A stretch of 64,000 nt of DNA, from NCBI RefSeq assembly GCF_009764265.1, contig NZ_RWIR01000024.1, positions 248,001 through 312,000 on the forward strand, in the 5' to 3' direction. A program made the translations under genes and the position numbers. The DNA comes from Pseudomonas sp. PB101 (lineage in GTDB: Bacteria; Pseudomonadota; Gammaproteobacteria; Pseudomonadales; Pseudomonadaceae). Below, piece by piece: positions 52,784-60,490 of this stretch. A model generated the notes under the pieces. The model was not told where the DNA came from, did not search any database, and worked only from the letters and a program-made list of their open reading frames with translations. Each line of letters starts with the position of its first letter. Position 1 is the first letter of the stretch.

Positions 52784-54153
52784 CGCGGCTCTCCCACACG
52801 CAAGGCCGCCGCCGGATGCGGCGCGGACAGGCGATCGCCCTGCCCGAAGAGCTTGTGGCGCAGGGTGCCGTCTTCGTATTCACGCTTGAACAGCCCGCGT
52901 GCCTGCAACTCCGGCACGAGCAGGTCGACCACCGCCTCAAAGGTCTCGGGTGCGACCACGCTGGCCAGGTTGAAGCCGTCGACATCGGTCTCCTCGACCC
53001 ACTCCTGGAGCTGGTCAGCCACGGTTTTCGCCGAGCCCACCAGCACCGGGCCATCGCCACCGATGGCACAGTAATCGGCAATTTCCGCGGTGGTCCAGGT
53101 TCGATTCGGGTCGGCGCGGGTGAACGCCTCTACAGCCGACTGGATGGCATCGCTGGGCACTTCACGCAGCACCTGATCGGGTGCGTACTCGCCGAAATCA
53201 ATCCCGGTCCAGCCCGACATCAATGTCAGGGCGCCGCTCGCGCTGGCGTACTCGCGGTACTCGCGCAGGCGTTCCAGGGCCTCGGCGTCTGTCGCGGCGA
53301 CGATGACGGTGAGCTGCTCGAAAACCAATACTTCATCGGCTTTACGTCCGGCAGCCGAAACCGCCGCACGCAACTGCGCGACCTGTTGCTTGAGTACCGC
53401 CTTGCTCGGCGCGGCGACAAACACGCACTCGGCATTGGCGGCGGCGAAGACCCGGCCACGGCTCGAAGCGCCGGCCTGGTAGATCACCGGCGTGCGCTGT
53501 GGCGACGGCTCGCTGAGGTGAAAGCCCGGCACGCTGAAAAACTCGCCCTGATGAGCGATGCCGTGCACCTTGCGCGGATCGGCGTATACCCCACTGGTGC
53601 GGTCGGCCTGCACCGCGCCCTCCTCCCAGCTGGCTTCCCAGAGTTTGTAGCAGACCTGCAGATACTCCTCGGCCAGCGCATAACGCTGATCGTGGGACAA
53701 CTGCCGCTGCTGGCCCATGTTTCGCGCGCCACTGCTCAGGTACGAGGTGACGATGTTCCAGCCCGCACGCCCCGACGTCAGGTGATCAAGGGTCGACATG
53801 CGCCGGGCGAACGGAAACGGATGCTCGAACGACACCGACGCCGTCACGCCAAACCCCAGGTGACGAGTCGCCGCAGCCATGGCCGGCACCAGTTGCAACG
53901 GATCGTTGACCGGCACTTGCGCGGCACTGCGCAGCGCCTCGTCGGCACTGCCCTGGTAGACGTCATAGACGCCGAGCACATCGGCGATGAACAGCCCGTC
54001 GATCTTGCCGCGCTCCAGGGTTTTCGCCAGTTCGATCCAGTAATGGATGTCGGTGTAGCGCGTCGACTGATCGCGCGGGTGCCGCCACTGGCCGGGCGAC
54101 AAATGCCCCACGGTGTTCATGCTGAAGGCGTTGAGGCGAATTTGCTTGGGCAT
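52780..54153 (-). CDS. NtaA/SnaA/DszA-family FMNH2-dependent monooxygenase
   Basis: A 457-residue luciferase-fold monooxygenase of the long group that includes DszA, SnaA and NtaA. MPKQIRLNAFSMNTVGHLSPGQWRHP is the family start, TSYLSSGARNMG the flavin region, and GFHLSEPSPQRTPVIYQAGASSRGRVFAAANAECVF the second conserved block. It probably oxidises a sulfur-containing substrate brought in by the MetIQN-type importer, with MsuE or a related reductase giving FMNH2. ATG 54153 has GAGGA upstream and lies 11 bases after the sfnB stop. Confidence 0.85.
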   Translation of the reverse strand: MPKQIRLNAFSMNTVGHLSPGQWRHPRDQSTRYTDIHYWIELAKTLERGKIDGLFIADVLGVYDVYQGSADEALRSAAQVPVNDPLQLVPAMAAATRHLGFGVTASVSFEHPFPFARRMSTLDHLTSGRAGWNIVTSYLSSGARNMGQQRQLSHDQRYALAEEYLQVCYKLWEASWEEGAVQADRTSGVYADPRKVHGIAHQGEFFSVPGFHLSEPSPQRTPVIYQAGASSRGRVFAAANAECVFVAAPSKAVLKQQVAQLRAAVSAAGRKADEVLVFEQLTVIVAATDAEALERLREYREYASASGALTLMSGWTGIDFGEYAPDQVLREVPSDAIQSAVEAFTRADPNRTWTTAEIADYCAIGGDGPVLVGSAKTVADQLQEWVEETDVDGFNLASVVAPETFEAVVDLLVPELQARGLFKREYEDGTLRHKLFGQGDRLSAPHPAAALRVGEPR

Positions 54154-54163
54154 CTGCGCGTCC

Positions 54164-55378
54164 TCAGGACCAGTCATGGCGAGGCGGCTTGATGCCGTTG
54201 AGCAACCAGTTGCCGATCACGTGGTACTTCCAGCGCACCGGGTCGTGCAGGGTGTGGACCCGCGCGTTGCGCCAATGGCGATCGAGATTGTGCTTGCGCA
54301 GCGTCGAGCGCGTGCCGCCCAGCTCGAACAGCTTGTTGCTGGCCTCGATGGCGATTTCAGTGGTCAACACTTTTGCCCTGGCCACGGCCAGCGATGCCTC
54401 GGCGACGGACTGCTCATCGGGCGCCGAGCGGGCCTGGTCGAGCACCAGCCCCGCACGCTCGAGCATCGCCTCGGCGGCCTCCAGACGGATGTCCAGGGCA
54501 CCGACCTGAATGATGGTCAATGGATCTTCACTGGCCTTCTCCACGCCGGCGTCGATCCATGGCCGTGCCTGCTCACGCACAAAGGCGATGGTGTCACGCA
54601 GTGCTGCACGGGCAATGCCGGCATCGATGGCCGCCGTGGTGATCTGCGCAAAGGGCCCGGCCAGGGTCGGACGCTCGTAGGAGCGGTAAGTCGGGAACAG
54701 GTTGAAGGCCGGCACCCACAACCCCTCCACCAGCACGGTGCCGCTGGATGTGGTGCGCTGACCGATGCTGTCCCAGTCGTCCACCACCTGCAAACCCTCG
54801 GCATGGCGCGGCACGAAAGCAAGCTGAGCGCGGTCTTCGCTGTCCAGGGCCAACACGCCCAGCCAGTGGGCATAGAGCGAGCCGGTGCAGTAACCCTTGC
54901 GCCCATCGATGCGATAGCCCTCGCCGTCCGCGACCAGGCGGGTACGGATGTCCTGCACGTTCTTGCCGCCGGTTTCCGACAGCGCGTTGGCGAACCGGTT
55001 TCCCGTCAGGGCCAGGTCGAAGAAGAACTGCTTCTGGTCGTGACTGCCCTGCAAACGGATGTCTTCCAGCAGGCAGTAATGGTTCTGCGGGATCTGGCCA
55101 AGGGAAGGATCGGCCGCCGAGACAATCGCAATGACCCGCGCCAGCGTCGCATAAGACACCTCGGCGCCACCGTACTGCCGAGGCACGGTAATGCCCCACA
55201 GCCCACTGTTGGAAAAGGCGTCGACCACTTCGGCCGGCACCTGGCGCGTCAGATCGCGCTCGCTGGCGCCGACCTGCAACAGCGCCGCGACTTCATGGGC
55301 AATGCGAATGGCCTCGGCATCGTCACGGATCACGTGGGCCGAAGGTTGATTGATCGGGTAGGCGGCTGAAACTGACAT
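54164..55378 (-). CDS. sfnB: SfnB-family sulfur acquisition oxidoreductase
   Basis: A 404-residue protein of the acyl-CoA-dehydrogenase fold: LWGITVPRQYGGAEVSYATLARVIAIVSAADPSLGQIPQNHYCLLEDIRL in the N-terminal domain and ELGGTRSTLRKHNLDRHWRNARVHTLHDPVRWKYHVIGNWLLN at the C-terminus, both shown by their ends. SfnB proteins are flavin monooxygenase-like and induced in sulfate starvation. It is first in the operon sfnB, SnaA-type gene, metI, metQ, metN. A -24/-12 promoter would be expected if SfnR controls it; I see only TGGCTGGCGATTGC (minus strand, near 55535), whose spacing is one base short. Confidence 0.87.
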   Translation of the reverse strand: MSVSAAYPINQPSAHVIRDDAEAIRIAHEVAALLQVGASERDLTRQVPAEVVDAFSNSGLWGITVPRQYGGAEVSYATLARVIAIVSAADPSLGQIPQNHYCLLEDIRLQGSHDQKQFFFDLALTGNRFANALSETGGKNVQDIRTRLVADGEGYRIDGRKGYCTGSLYAHWLGVLALDSEDRAQLAFVPRHAEGLQVVDDWDSIGQRTTSSGTVLVEGLWVPAFNLFPTYRSYERPTLAGPFAQITTAAIDAGIARAALRDTIAFVREQARPWIDAGVEKASEDPLTIIQVGALDIRLEAAEAMLERAGLVLDQARSAPDEQSVAEASLAVARAKVLTTEIAIEASNKLFELGGTRSTLRKHNLDRHWRNARVHTLHDPVRWKYHVIGNWLLNGIKPPRHDWS

Positions 55379-55597
55379 GGATTCCTCACTCTAACGGTGG
55401 CTCCGCCAACGGCCGCACAGTCCTGGAAATGACTGTCGGTACGAAGCCTTGACCAGATAGAGCATGATCCATGCCATGAGATTTAATCGTTACATATCAA
55501 TAGGTTATAAAATTCAGTGAATAATGCAATCGCCAGCCAGACACTTGCTGTTGAACTACTGTTGGGAATGCAACAGTGACTGCAGTATTCCCGGTTA

Positions 55598-56056
55598 TTA
55601 CGACTCGTCGGCCACCACTCGCACTCGGTGGCAATCGAACGGCCCGAGTGTGTGACCGCTCGAAGAGCGCACTTCCATCGGCATCAGCGTCTGGCCGGAC
55701 GCATTGTCCAGCAACACAGAGCGGGTTTCTTCGCGCCTGAACAGATGACGTTCGCCCCACTGGCGCATGCTGACCACCACCGGGAAGATCTCCCGGCCTT
55801 TGTCCGTGAGCACGTACTCCTTGTAGGCACTGCCATCCGACGCCGGCTGAACGTCGAGAACACCGACCTCGACCAGGGTTTTCAGGCGTGCTGCAAGGAT
55901 GTTCCTGGCCACCCCCAGGCTTTTCTGGAATTCGCTGAACCTTCGGATGTCGTCGAATGCGTCGCGGATGATCATCAGCGACCAGCGATCGCCAATGGCT
56001 TCGAGTGTTCTGGCGACCGGGCATTCGCTGCCCTGGGATGAAGTGTCTTCGGCCAT
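55598..56056 (-). CDS. HxlR-family transcriptional regulator
   Basis: A 152-residue winged-helix protein. SECPVARTLEAIGDRWSLMIIRDAFDDIRRFSEFQKSLGVARNILAARLKTLVEVGVLDV, given by its ends, has the HxlR N-terminal Cys and the recognition helix NILAARLKTL. HxlR proteins often respond to aldehydes, quinones or redox signals through the Cys. It is divergent from the MFS gene 101 bases away and probably represses it. The start could also be ATG 56086. Confidence 0.84.
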   Translation of the reverse strand: MAEDTSSQGSECPVARTLEAIGDRWSLMIIRDAFDDIRRFSEFQKSLGVARNILAARLKTLVEVGVLDVQPASDGSAYKEYVLTDKGREIFPVVVSMRQWGERHLFRREETRSVLLDNASGQTLMPMEVRSSSGHTLGPFDCHRVRVVADES

Positions 56057-56157
56057 ATCGTGGGACCCCGAGCAAAGTGGTTGCATTATGAAACCTGATT
56101 CAGCAACAATCCAATCAAGTTTTTAATTGAAACCAGTTTAGCGCCTCGGAGACTCAT

Positions 56158-57390
56158 ATGACAGTCGATTGCGACTGCGCCATCCGCCCTTTCGTCACGC
56201 AGTCCCCGGGGCTTTCCCCGTCACTTGCCTTACTGTTCTCCGTCACCTGCGCGCTGGCGGTCGCCAACGTTTACTTCGCTCAACCCTTGCTCGATTCGAT
56301 GGCCCTGAGCCTGGGGGTTGCCCCATCGATGATCGGGGTCGTGGTGACGGCCACCCAGGTCGGTTACGCGCTGGGGTTGCTGTTCATCGTGCCATTGGGC
56401 GACCTGTTGAACCGCAAGGCCCTGGTGCTGACGCAAGTGCTGTTGTCCGCGATTGCGCTGGCGGCGGTCGGCGCCGCACAGCAATGGCTGACCCTGCTCG
56501 GGGCGATGATTCTTGTGGGTTTGCTGGCGGTGGTGGTGCAAGTACTGGTGGCCTATGCCGCCGTGCTGGCGACGCCGTCACAACGTGGCCAGGCCGTGGG
56601 CTTCGTCACCAGCGGCATCGTCCTGGGGATTCTCCTGGCGCGCTTTGCCTCCGGGCTGATCGCCGACCTTGCAGGCTGGCGCGCCGTGTACTTCGTGTCC
56701 TCGGGATTGATGCTGGCCCTCGCGGCGGTGTTCTGGAAGGTGCTGCCTGGTGCAGTGCCTGCGCGCAGTCGATACACCTACCCGGCACTGATCCGCTCGC
56801 TGTTCAGGCTGTTCCTGACCGAACCGGTGTTGCGCATCAGGGGTTTGCTGGCCCTGCTGATCTTTGCCGCTTTTTCCGTGCTGTGGACATCCATGGTGCT
56901 GCCGTTGAGCGCCCCGCCGCTGTCGCTTTCACACACGGCCATAGGCCTGTTCGGCCTGGCCGGCGTCGCCGGAGCCCTGGCGGCCCGAAGAGCCGGTCGT
57001 TGGGTCGATCAGGGTTTGGGGCAACGCGTGACCGGCATGTCGCTGACGATCCTGACGCTGTCGTGGTTGCCCATCGGTTTTGCCCAGTCGTCACTGATCG
57101 CGCTGGTTTGCGGTGTGGTCTTGCTGGATTTCGCCGTGCAGGCTGTACACGTCACCAACCAGAGCCTGGTCTTTGCGGCACGACCCGACGCCCACAGCCG
57201 CATGGTCGGTGCCTACATGTGCTTCTACTCGGTGGGCAGTGCCCTGGGCGCCGCGGCCGCGACGCAGGTCTATGCGCTGTGGGGCTGGACAGCCGTCAGC
57301 CTGCTGGGCGCCTTGATCAGCGCGACGGCCCTGATGCTGTGGTTTTTCACCCTGAATTTCTCAACGATCCATCAAGAACGACCCGCATGA
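56158..57390 (+). CDS. MFS transporter (drug/metabolite efflux type)
   Basis: A 410-residue twelve-segment protein. ANVYFAQPLLDSMALSLGVAPSMIGVVVTATQVGYALGLLFIVPLGDLLNRK is the opening of the YwfA/AraJ-like group, with GDLLNRK the loop 2-3 motif. It is likely an efflux pump. The divergent HxlR gene suggests induction by a toxic small molecule. The Cys-containing N-terminal tail (DCDCAIRPF) is unusual. A REP cluster follows. Confidence 0.82.
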   Translation: MTVDCDCAIRPFVTQSPGLSPSLALLFSVTCALAVANVYFAQPLLDSMALSLGVAPSMIGVVVTATQVGYALGLLFIVPLGDLLNRKALVLTQVLLSAIALAAVGAAQQWLTLLGAMILVGLLAVVVQVLVAYAAVLATPSQRGQAVGFVTSGIVLGILLARFASGLIADLAGWRAVYFVSSGLMLALAAVFWKVLPGAVPARSRYTYPALIRSLFRLFLTEPVLRIRGLLALLIFAAFSVLWTSMVLPLSAPPLSLSHTAIGLFGLAGVAGALAARRAGRWVDQGLGQRVTGMSLTILTLSWLPIGFAQSSLIALVCGVVLLDFAVQAVHVTNQSLVFAARPDAHSRMVGAYMCFYSVGSALGAAAATQVYALWGWTAVSLLGALISATALMLWFFTLNFSTIHQERPA

Positions 57391-57478
57391 AAACCACGCA
57401 TCTCGTGCTCGCCATTCTCGGGGTGCGGATGAAGACCGGGGTTGCCTTGCGCGCTCAAGCGATGGGACAGGAAATGAG

Positions 57479-57506
57479 TCCATCGCCAGTAAGCCGGCTC
57501 CTACAA
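57479..57506. repeat. Single right-hand REP half
   Basis: GTCCATCGCCAGTAAGCCGG followed by CTCCTACA is the right arm of the REP unit without its left partner; the latter has apparently been lost. The linker that follows (GCGTCGTCGGGGTTTCCCGG) is the one seen at 45.03 kb. Confidence 0.75.
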
Positions 57507-57548
57507 GGATTGCGTCGTCGGGGTTTCCCGGGATTGACGCGGACTTTT

Positions 57549-57647
57549 GTAGGAGCCGGCTTGCTGGCGATGGTCGTCAACGATGACGCGTATAAACCGG
57601 ATAAACGCGGCGCACTTGAGTCCATCGCCGGCAAGCCGGCTCCTACA
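57549..57647. repeat. REP pair
   Basis: GTAGGAGCCGGCTTGCTGGC, the spacer GATGGTCGTCAACGATGACG and the inverted right arm GCCGGCAAGCCGGCTCCTAC. Spacer and linker match the 44.9-45.2-kb cluster very closely. Confidence 0.85.
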
Positions 57648-57715
57648 AGGATTGCGTCGTCGGGGTTTCCCGGGATTGCATGAAGCGCTCGCGGCAGTGT
57701 GAGTTTCAGCCGGTC

Positions 57716-58816
57716 TCAAGTGCCGCTTTTGACCTTGCTCCAGACCCGGGTGCGGAGGCGCTCGATTTTCAGCGGCAGTGGCTGGTCGGGGAACAGCGTT
57801 GCCAGCGTTGCGGCCGGCGGGTAGACCTCGGGATTGCTTTTCAGGCCCTTGTCGACATAGGCGGTGGCGCTCTTGTTGCCGTTGGGATAGCCCAGGTAAT
57901 TGGAGCTTTTGGCGATGATCTCGGGGCGCATCATGTAGTTGATGAAGCTCAATCCTTGCTGCGGATGCGGGGCGTCCTTGAGCAATACCAGGGTTTCCAT
58001 CCACACCGACGAGCCCTCGCGCGGAATCTTGTAGGCCAGGCGGCGACCGTTGTTGGCGCGTTCGGCGTTGACCTTCGCGTCGTACACCCCGCCGGACCAG
58101 GCCACCACGGCGCAAATGTTGCCGTTGGCCAGGTCAGTGATGAACCGTGATGAGTCGAAATAAGTGATGTACGGGCGAATCTTCAGCAGCAGCGCTTCGG
58201 CCTTGGCGTAGTCCTCGGGGTTCTTGCTGTCCGGCGGCAAGCCCAGATAGTGCAAGGTGATCGGAATGATCTCGCTGGGGGAGTCGAGCATCGCGACGCC
58301 GCACTCGCTGAGCCTGGCGATGTTTTCTTCCTTGAAGATCAGGTCCCAGGAATCCACCGGGGCAGCCGCCCCGAGCACCTTGGTCACCTGGTCGACGTCA
58401 TAGCCGATCCCCGTGGTGCCCCACATGTAGGGGATGGCGTAGCGATTGCCGGGATCGTTCTGCGCGACCTTGGCGAGGATCTCGGGATCGAGGTGCGCGC
58501 GGTTGCTCAATTGGCTGCCGTCGAGTTCCTCGAGGACGCCGGCCTTGATCAGGTTGGGCAGCGCGCTGTTCGTCACCACCACCACGTCGTAGCCGCTGCG
58601 GCCAACCATCAATTTGCTCTGCATGACTTCAGAACTGTCGAAGGTATCGAGCACCATGGGCGTGCCGGTTTCCTTCTCGAACTCCTTGGGCGCTTCAGGG
58701 GCGATGAAGTCGTACCAGTTGTACAGGTTAACGCTGGGGGCCTGCGCCCAACTGACGGCCGTGCCCAGCCCGCACAACGTAAACAGGCCAAGGTGCAGCA
58801 AACGCATTGCTTTCAT
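57716..58816 (-). CDS. Polyamine-type ABC transporter substrate-binding protein (PotF/SpuD-like)
   Basis: A 366-residue periplasmic protein. Signal peptide MRLLHLGLFTLCGLGTAVSWA; then VNLYNWYDFIAPEAPKEFEKETGTPMVLDTFDSSEVMQSKLMVG and YMWGTTGIGYDVDQV, both PotF-family blocks, and FINYMMRPEIIAKSSNYLGYPNGNK near the C-terminus. It binds putrescine, spermidine or a related amine. No permease or ATPase gene is adjacent, so it must use a transporter encoded elsewhere or serve as sensor. It follows the nitrilase-family gene by 81 bases on the same strand. AGGAG precedes ATG 58816. Confidence 0.86.
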   Translation of the reverse strand: MKAMRLLHLGLFTLCGLGTAVSWAQAPSVNLYNWYDFIAPEAPKEFEKETGTPMVLDTFDSSEVMQSKLMVGRSGYDVVVVTNSALPNLIKAGVLEELDGSQLSNRAHLDPEILAKVAQNDPGNRYAIPYMWGTTGIGYDVDQVTKVLGAAAPVDSWDLIFKEENIARLSECGVAMLDSPSEIIPITLHYLGLPPDSKNPEDYAKAEALLLKIRPYITYFDSSRFITDLANGNICAVVAWSGGVYDAKVNAERANNGRRLAYKIPREGSSVWMETLVLLKDAPHPQQGLSFINYMMRPEIIAKSSNYLGYPNGNKSATAYVDKGLKSNPEVYPPAATLATLFPDQPLPLKIERLRTRVWSKVKSGT

Positions 58817-58897
58817 GGGGTGCTCCTGGCGAATTGGCCATCGATCGGCAATCGCCGCCATATTGTTTTTATGCAAACTCGAGTCGGCGTTCGTGGC

Positions 58898-59716
58898 TCA
58901 GGGAATCAGGAACTCACGCAGACCGTCCGGCTGCTCATCGAATGCACCCTGCAATTTCAAGCGCTTTTCCGTGCGGTAGTCATATCGCGCCCGTGCCTCG
59001 GCGATCTGCGTCATGTCCAGTTCGACGACGTGCCGGCACTCCTGCGCGCCGGCTTCAAACAGCCGCCTGCCGAACGGGTCGACGACGCTGCTGCCGCCGG
59101 CGAAGACTTCGCCGGCGCCCTCGCCGACGCGATTGACCATGGCGGCGAACAGCTGGTTTTCCTGGGCCCGGGCGGCGACGGCGGTATGGTGCACGTGGCC
59201 GTAGGGCTCCATGTTGCCGTCCGTGATCAGGATCAGCTCCGCGCCGAGCGCCGCCAAAACGCACGCGCCTTCGGGGAATTCAATGTCGTAGCAGATCAAC
59301 AAGCCGATACGCACGCCGCGCCATTGCACCGTGGAAAACCGCTCGCCAGGCAGCACCAGGCCCGGTTCGCCGACCCACAGATGAGTCTTGCGATAACTCA
59401 GTGCCACGCCTTCTGGGGTAATGAACAACGTGGTGTTGTAGAAGCGTTCGCGTTCGCCATCGCGCTCGATCAACCCCACGACCACCGCGACATCCCGTTC
59501 CCGCGCGGCAGCGCAGATGGCCTGGACGCTGGGGCCGCAAACGGGCTCGGCGAGCCGGGCGATATTATGGTGGTCGAGAAAGCCTGTGATGTAGGACTCC
59601 GGGAACATCAGGATATCGGTGCCCGGCGCGCTTTCGGCAATCGCCCGCAGAATGCGTTCCAGGTTGTAGGCGACATCGCCATCACGACACGCCAACTGTA
59701 CGAGCTCAACTTTCAT
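58898..59716 (-). CDS. Carbon-nitrogen hydrolase (nitrilase superfamily)
   Basis: A 272-residue protein with the catalytic triad of the superfamily: Glu in LMFPESYITGF (near 42), Lys in LSYRKTHLWVGEP (near 109), and Cys in IGLLICYDIEFPEGA (near 142). It hydrolyses an amide or carbamoyl bond. Next to a polyamine-type binding protein, an N-carbamoylputrescine or omega-amidase-like activity is plausible. The length is short for a true nitrilase. It is the upstream gene of the pair. The long frame to 59815 has no start signal. Confidence 0.84.
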   Translation of the reverse strand: MKVELVQLACRDGDVAYNLERILRAIAESAPGTDILMFPESYITGFLDHHNIARLAEPVCGPSVQAICAAARERDVAVVVGLIERDGERERFYNTTLFITPEGVALSYRKTHLWVGEPGLVLPGERFSTVQWRGVRIGLLICYDIEFPEGACVLAALGAELILITDGNMEPYGHVHHTAVAARAQENQLFAAMVNRVGEGAGEVFAGGSSVVDPFGRRLFEAGAQECRHVVELDMTQIAEARARYDYRTEKRLKLQGAFDEQPDGLREFLIP

Positions 59717-59865
59717 TATCAGACCTATCAGGTAAAAAAAGCGTCCTGGCCAGGAGGCGGATGACTTTGTCAAAGGCCTGACAAGTATGCGGATCGCAGA
59801 AAAACTTCCTATCACTCGGAGTGAGTACTCCCAAAGGGGTAGTACATGGGATGGATCGGCAAGGT

Positions 59866-60444
59866 TCAGTCAGTCACCTGGCGCAGCGACCGCCTGACCT
59901 CGGCTTGAATGGCATAGGCCGGTGCCTCCACGGCATCGAAGTCATGGGTATAGCGCTGGGCAAATCCCCCGACCCCCCACTCCTGATACTGCTGCACGTG
60001 CTTGAGTTCGTGAGCCCAGAGCGCGACGTCCTGTTCTGCCGCCTGAGGGTCGCGAAAGAGGATGACGTCGATCAGCGTCACGGCACCGATATCGGGGTTT
60101 TGCAGCATGGCGGTGGCGGCGCTGAACTGGCCGTTGTCGCTGATCCTGTAGCGCGCGGCATCGAGCACGCCCGGGTCGTACCAGGCCAGCAGTTGCTCGC
60201 GGATGTGCGGTGGAATGGCTTGGGTGCCGGCGCTGGCGGCTTCGGCACGCGCCTGGGTCAGCCACAGCGCCAGGGCCGGCGTCGCGATCTGGTAGATGTC
60301 CTCGGGCACCATGTCTGGCAGGCAGATGCAGCCGTCCAGGCACACCTGCTTCTCGCCGGCCGGGCAGCCGTTGCTCTGGGCTGACACGTCAAGCGCCAGG
60401 CAAAGAACCAACAGCGTCACCAGGGGCGTGATGATGGGTGGCAT
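59866..60444 (-). CDS. Secreted DUF4157-like putative metallopeptidase domain protein
   Basis: A 192-residue protein with a signal peptide (PLVTLLVLCLALDVSAQ). Cys-rich stretch CPAGEKQVCLDGCICLPDMVPEDIY follows it, and VALWAHELKHVQQYQEWGVGGFAQRY holds an HExxH-like HELKH zinc motif, as in DUF4157 proteins. A periplasmic place is likely, with disulfides. Whether it is a true peptidase is open. ATG 60444 has GGAG upstream. It lies 46 bases downstream of the diguanylate cyclase/phosphodiesterase gene on the same strand. Confidence 0.75.
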   Translation of the reverse strand: MPPIITPLVTLLVLCLALDVSAQSNGCPAGEKQVCLDGCICLPDMVPEDIYQIATPALALWLTQARAEAASAGTQAIPPHIREQLLAWYDPGVLDAARYRISDNGQFSAATAMLQNPDIGAVTLIDVILFRDPQAAEQDVALWAHELKHVQQYQEWGVGGFAQRYTHDFDAVEAPAYAIQAEVRRSLRQVTD

Positions 60445-60490
60445 CGGATGCTCCAGCCAGCAGACAACGGTGAAGCCATTCCGGTCCAGG

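Noticed and set aside
55525..55545. A sigma-54 promoter before sfnB (TGGCTGGCGATTGC on the minus strand)
   Set aside because: GG-to-GC spacing is one base short of the -24/-12 rule, so it is mentioned only as a weak candidate.
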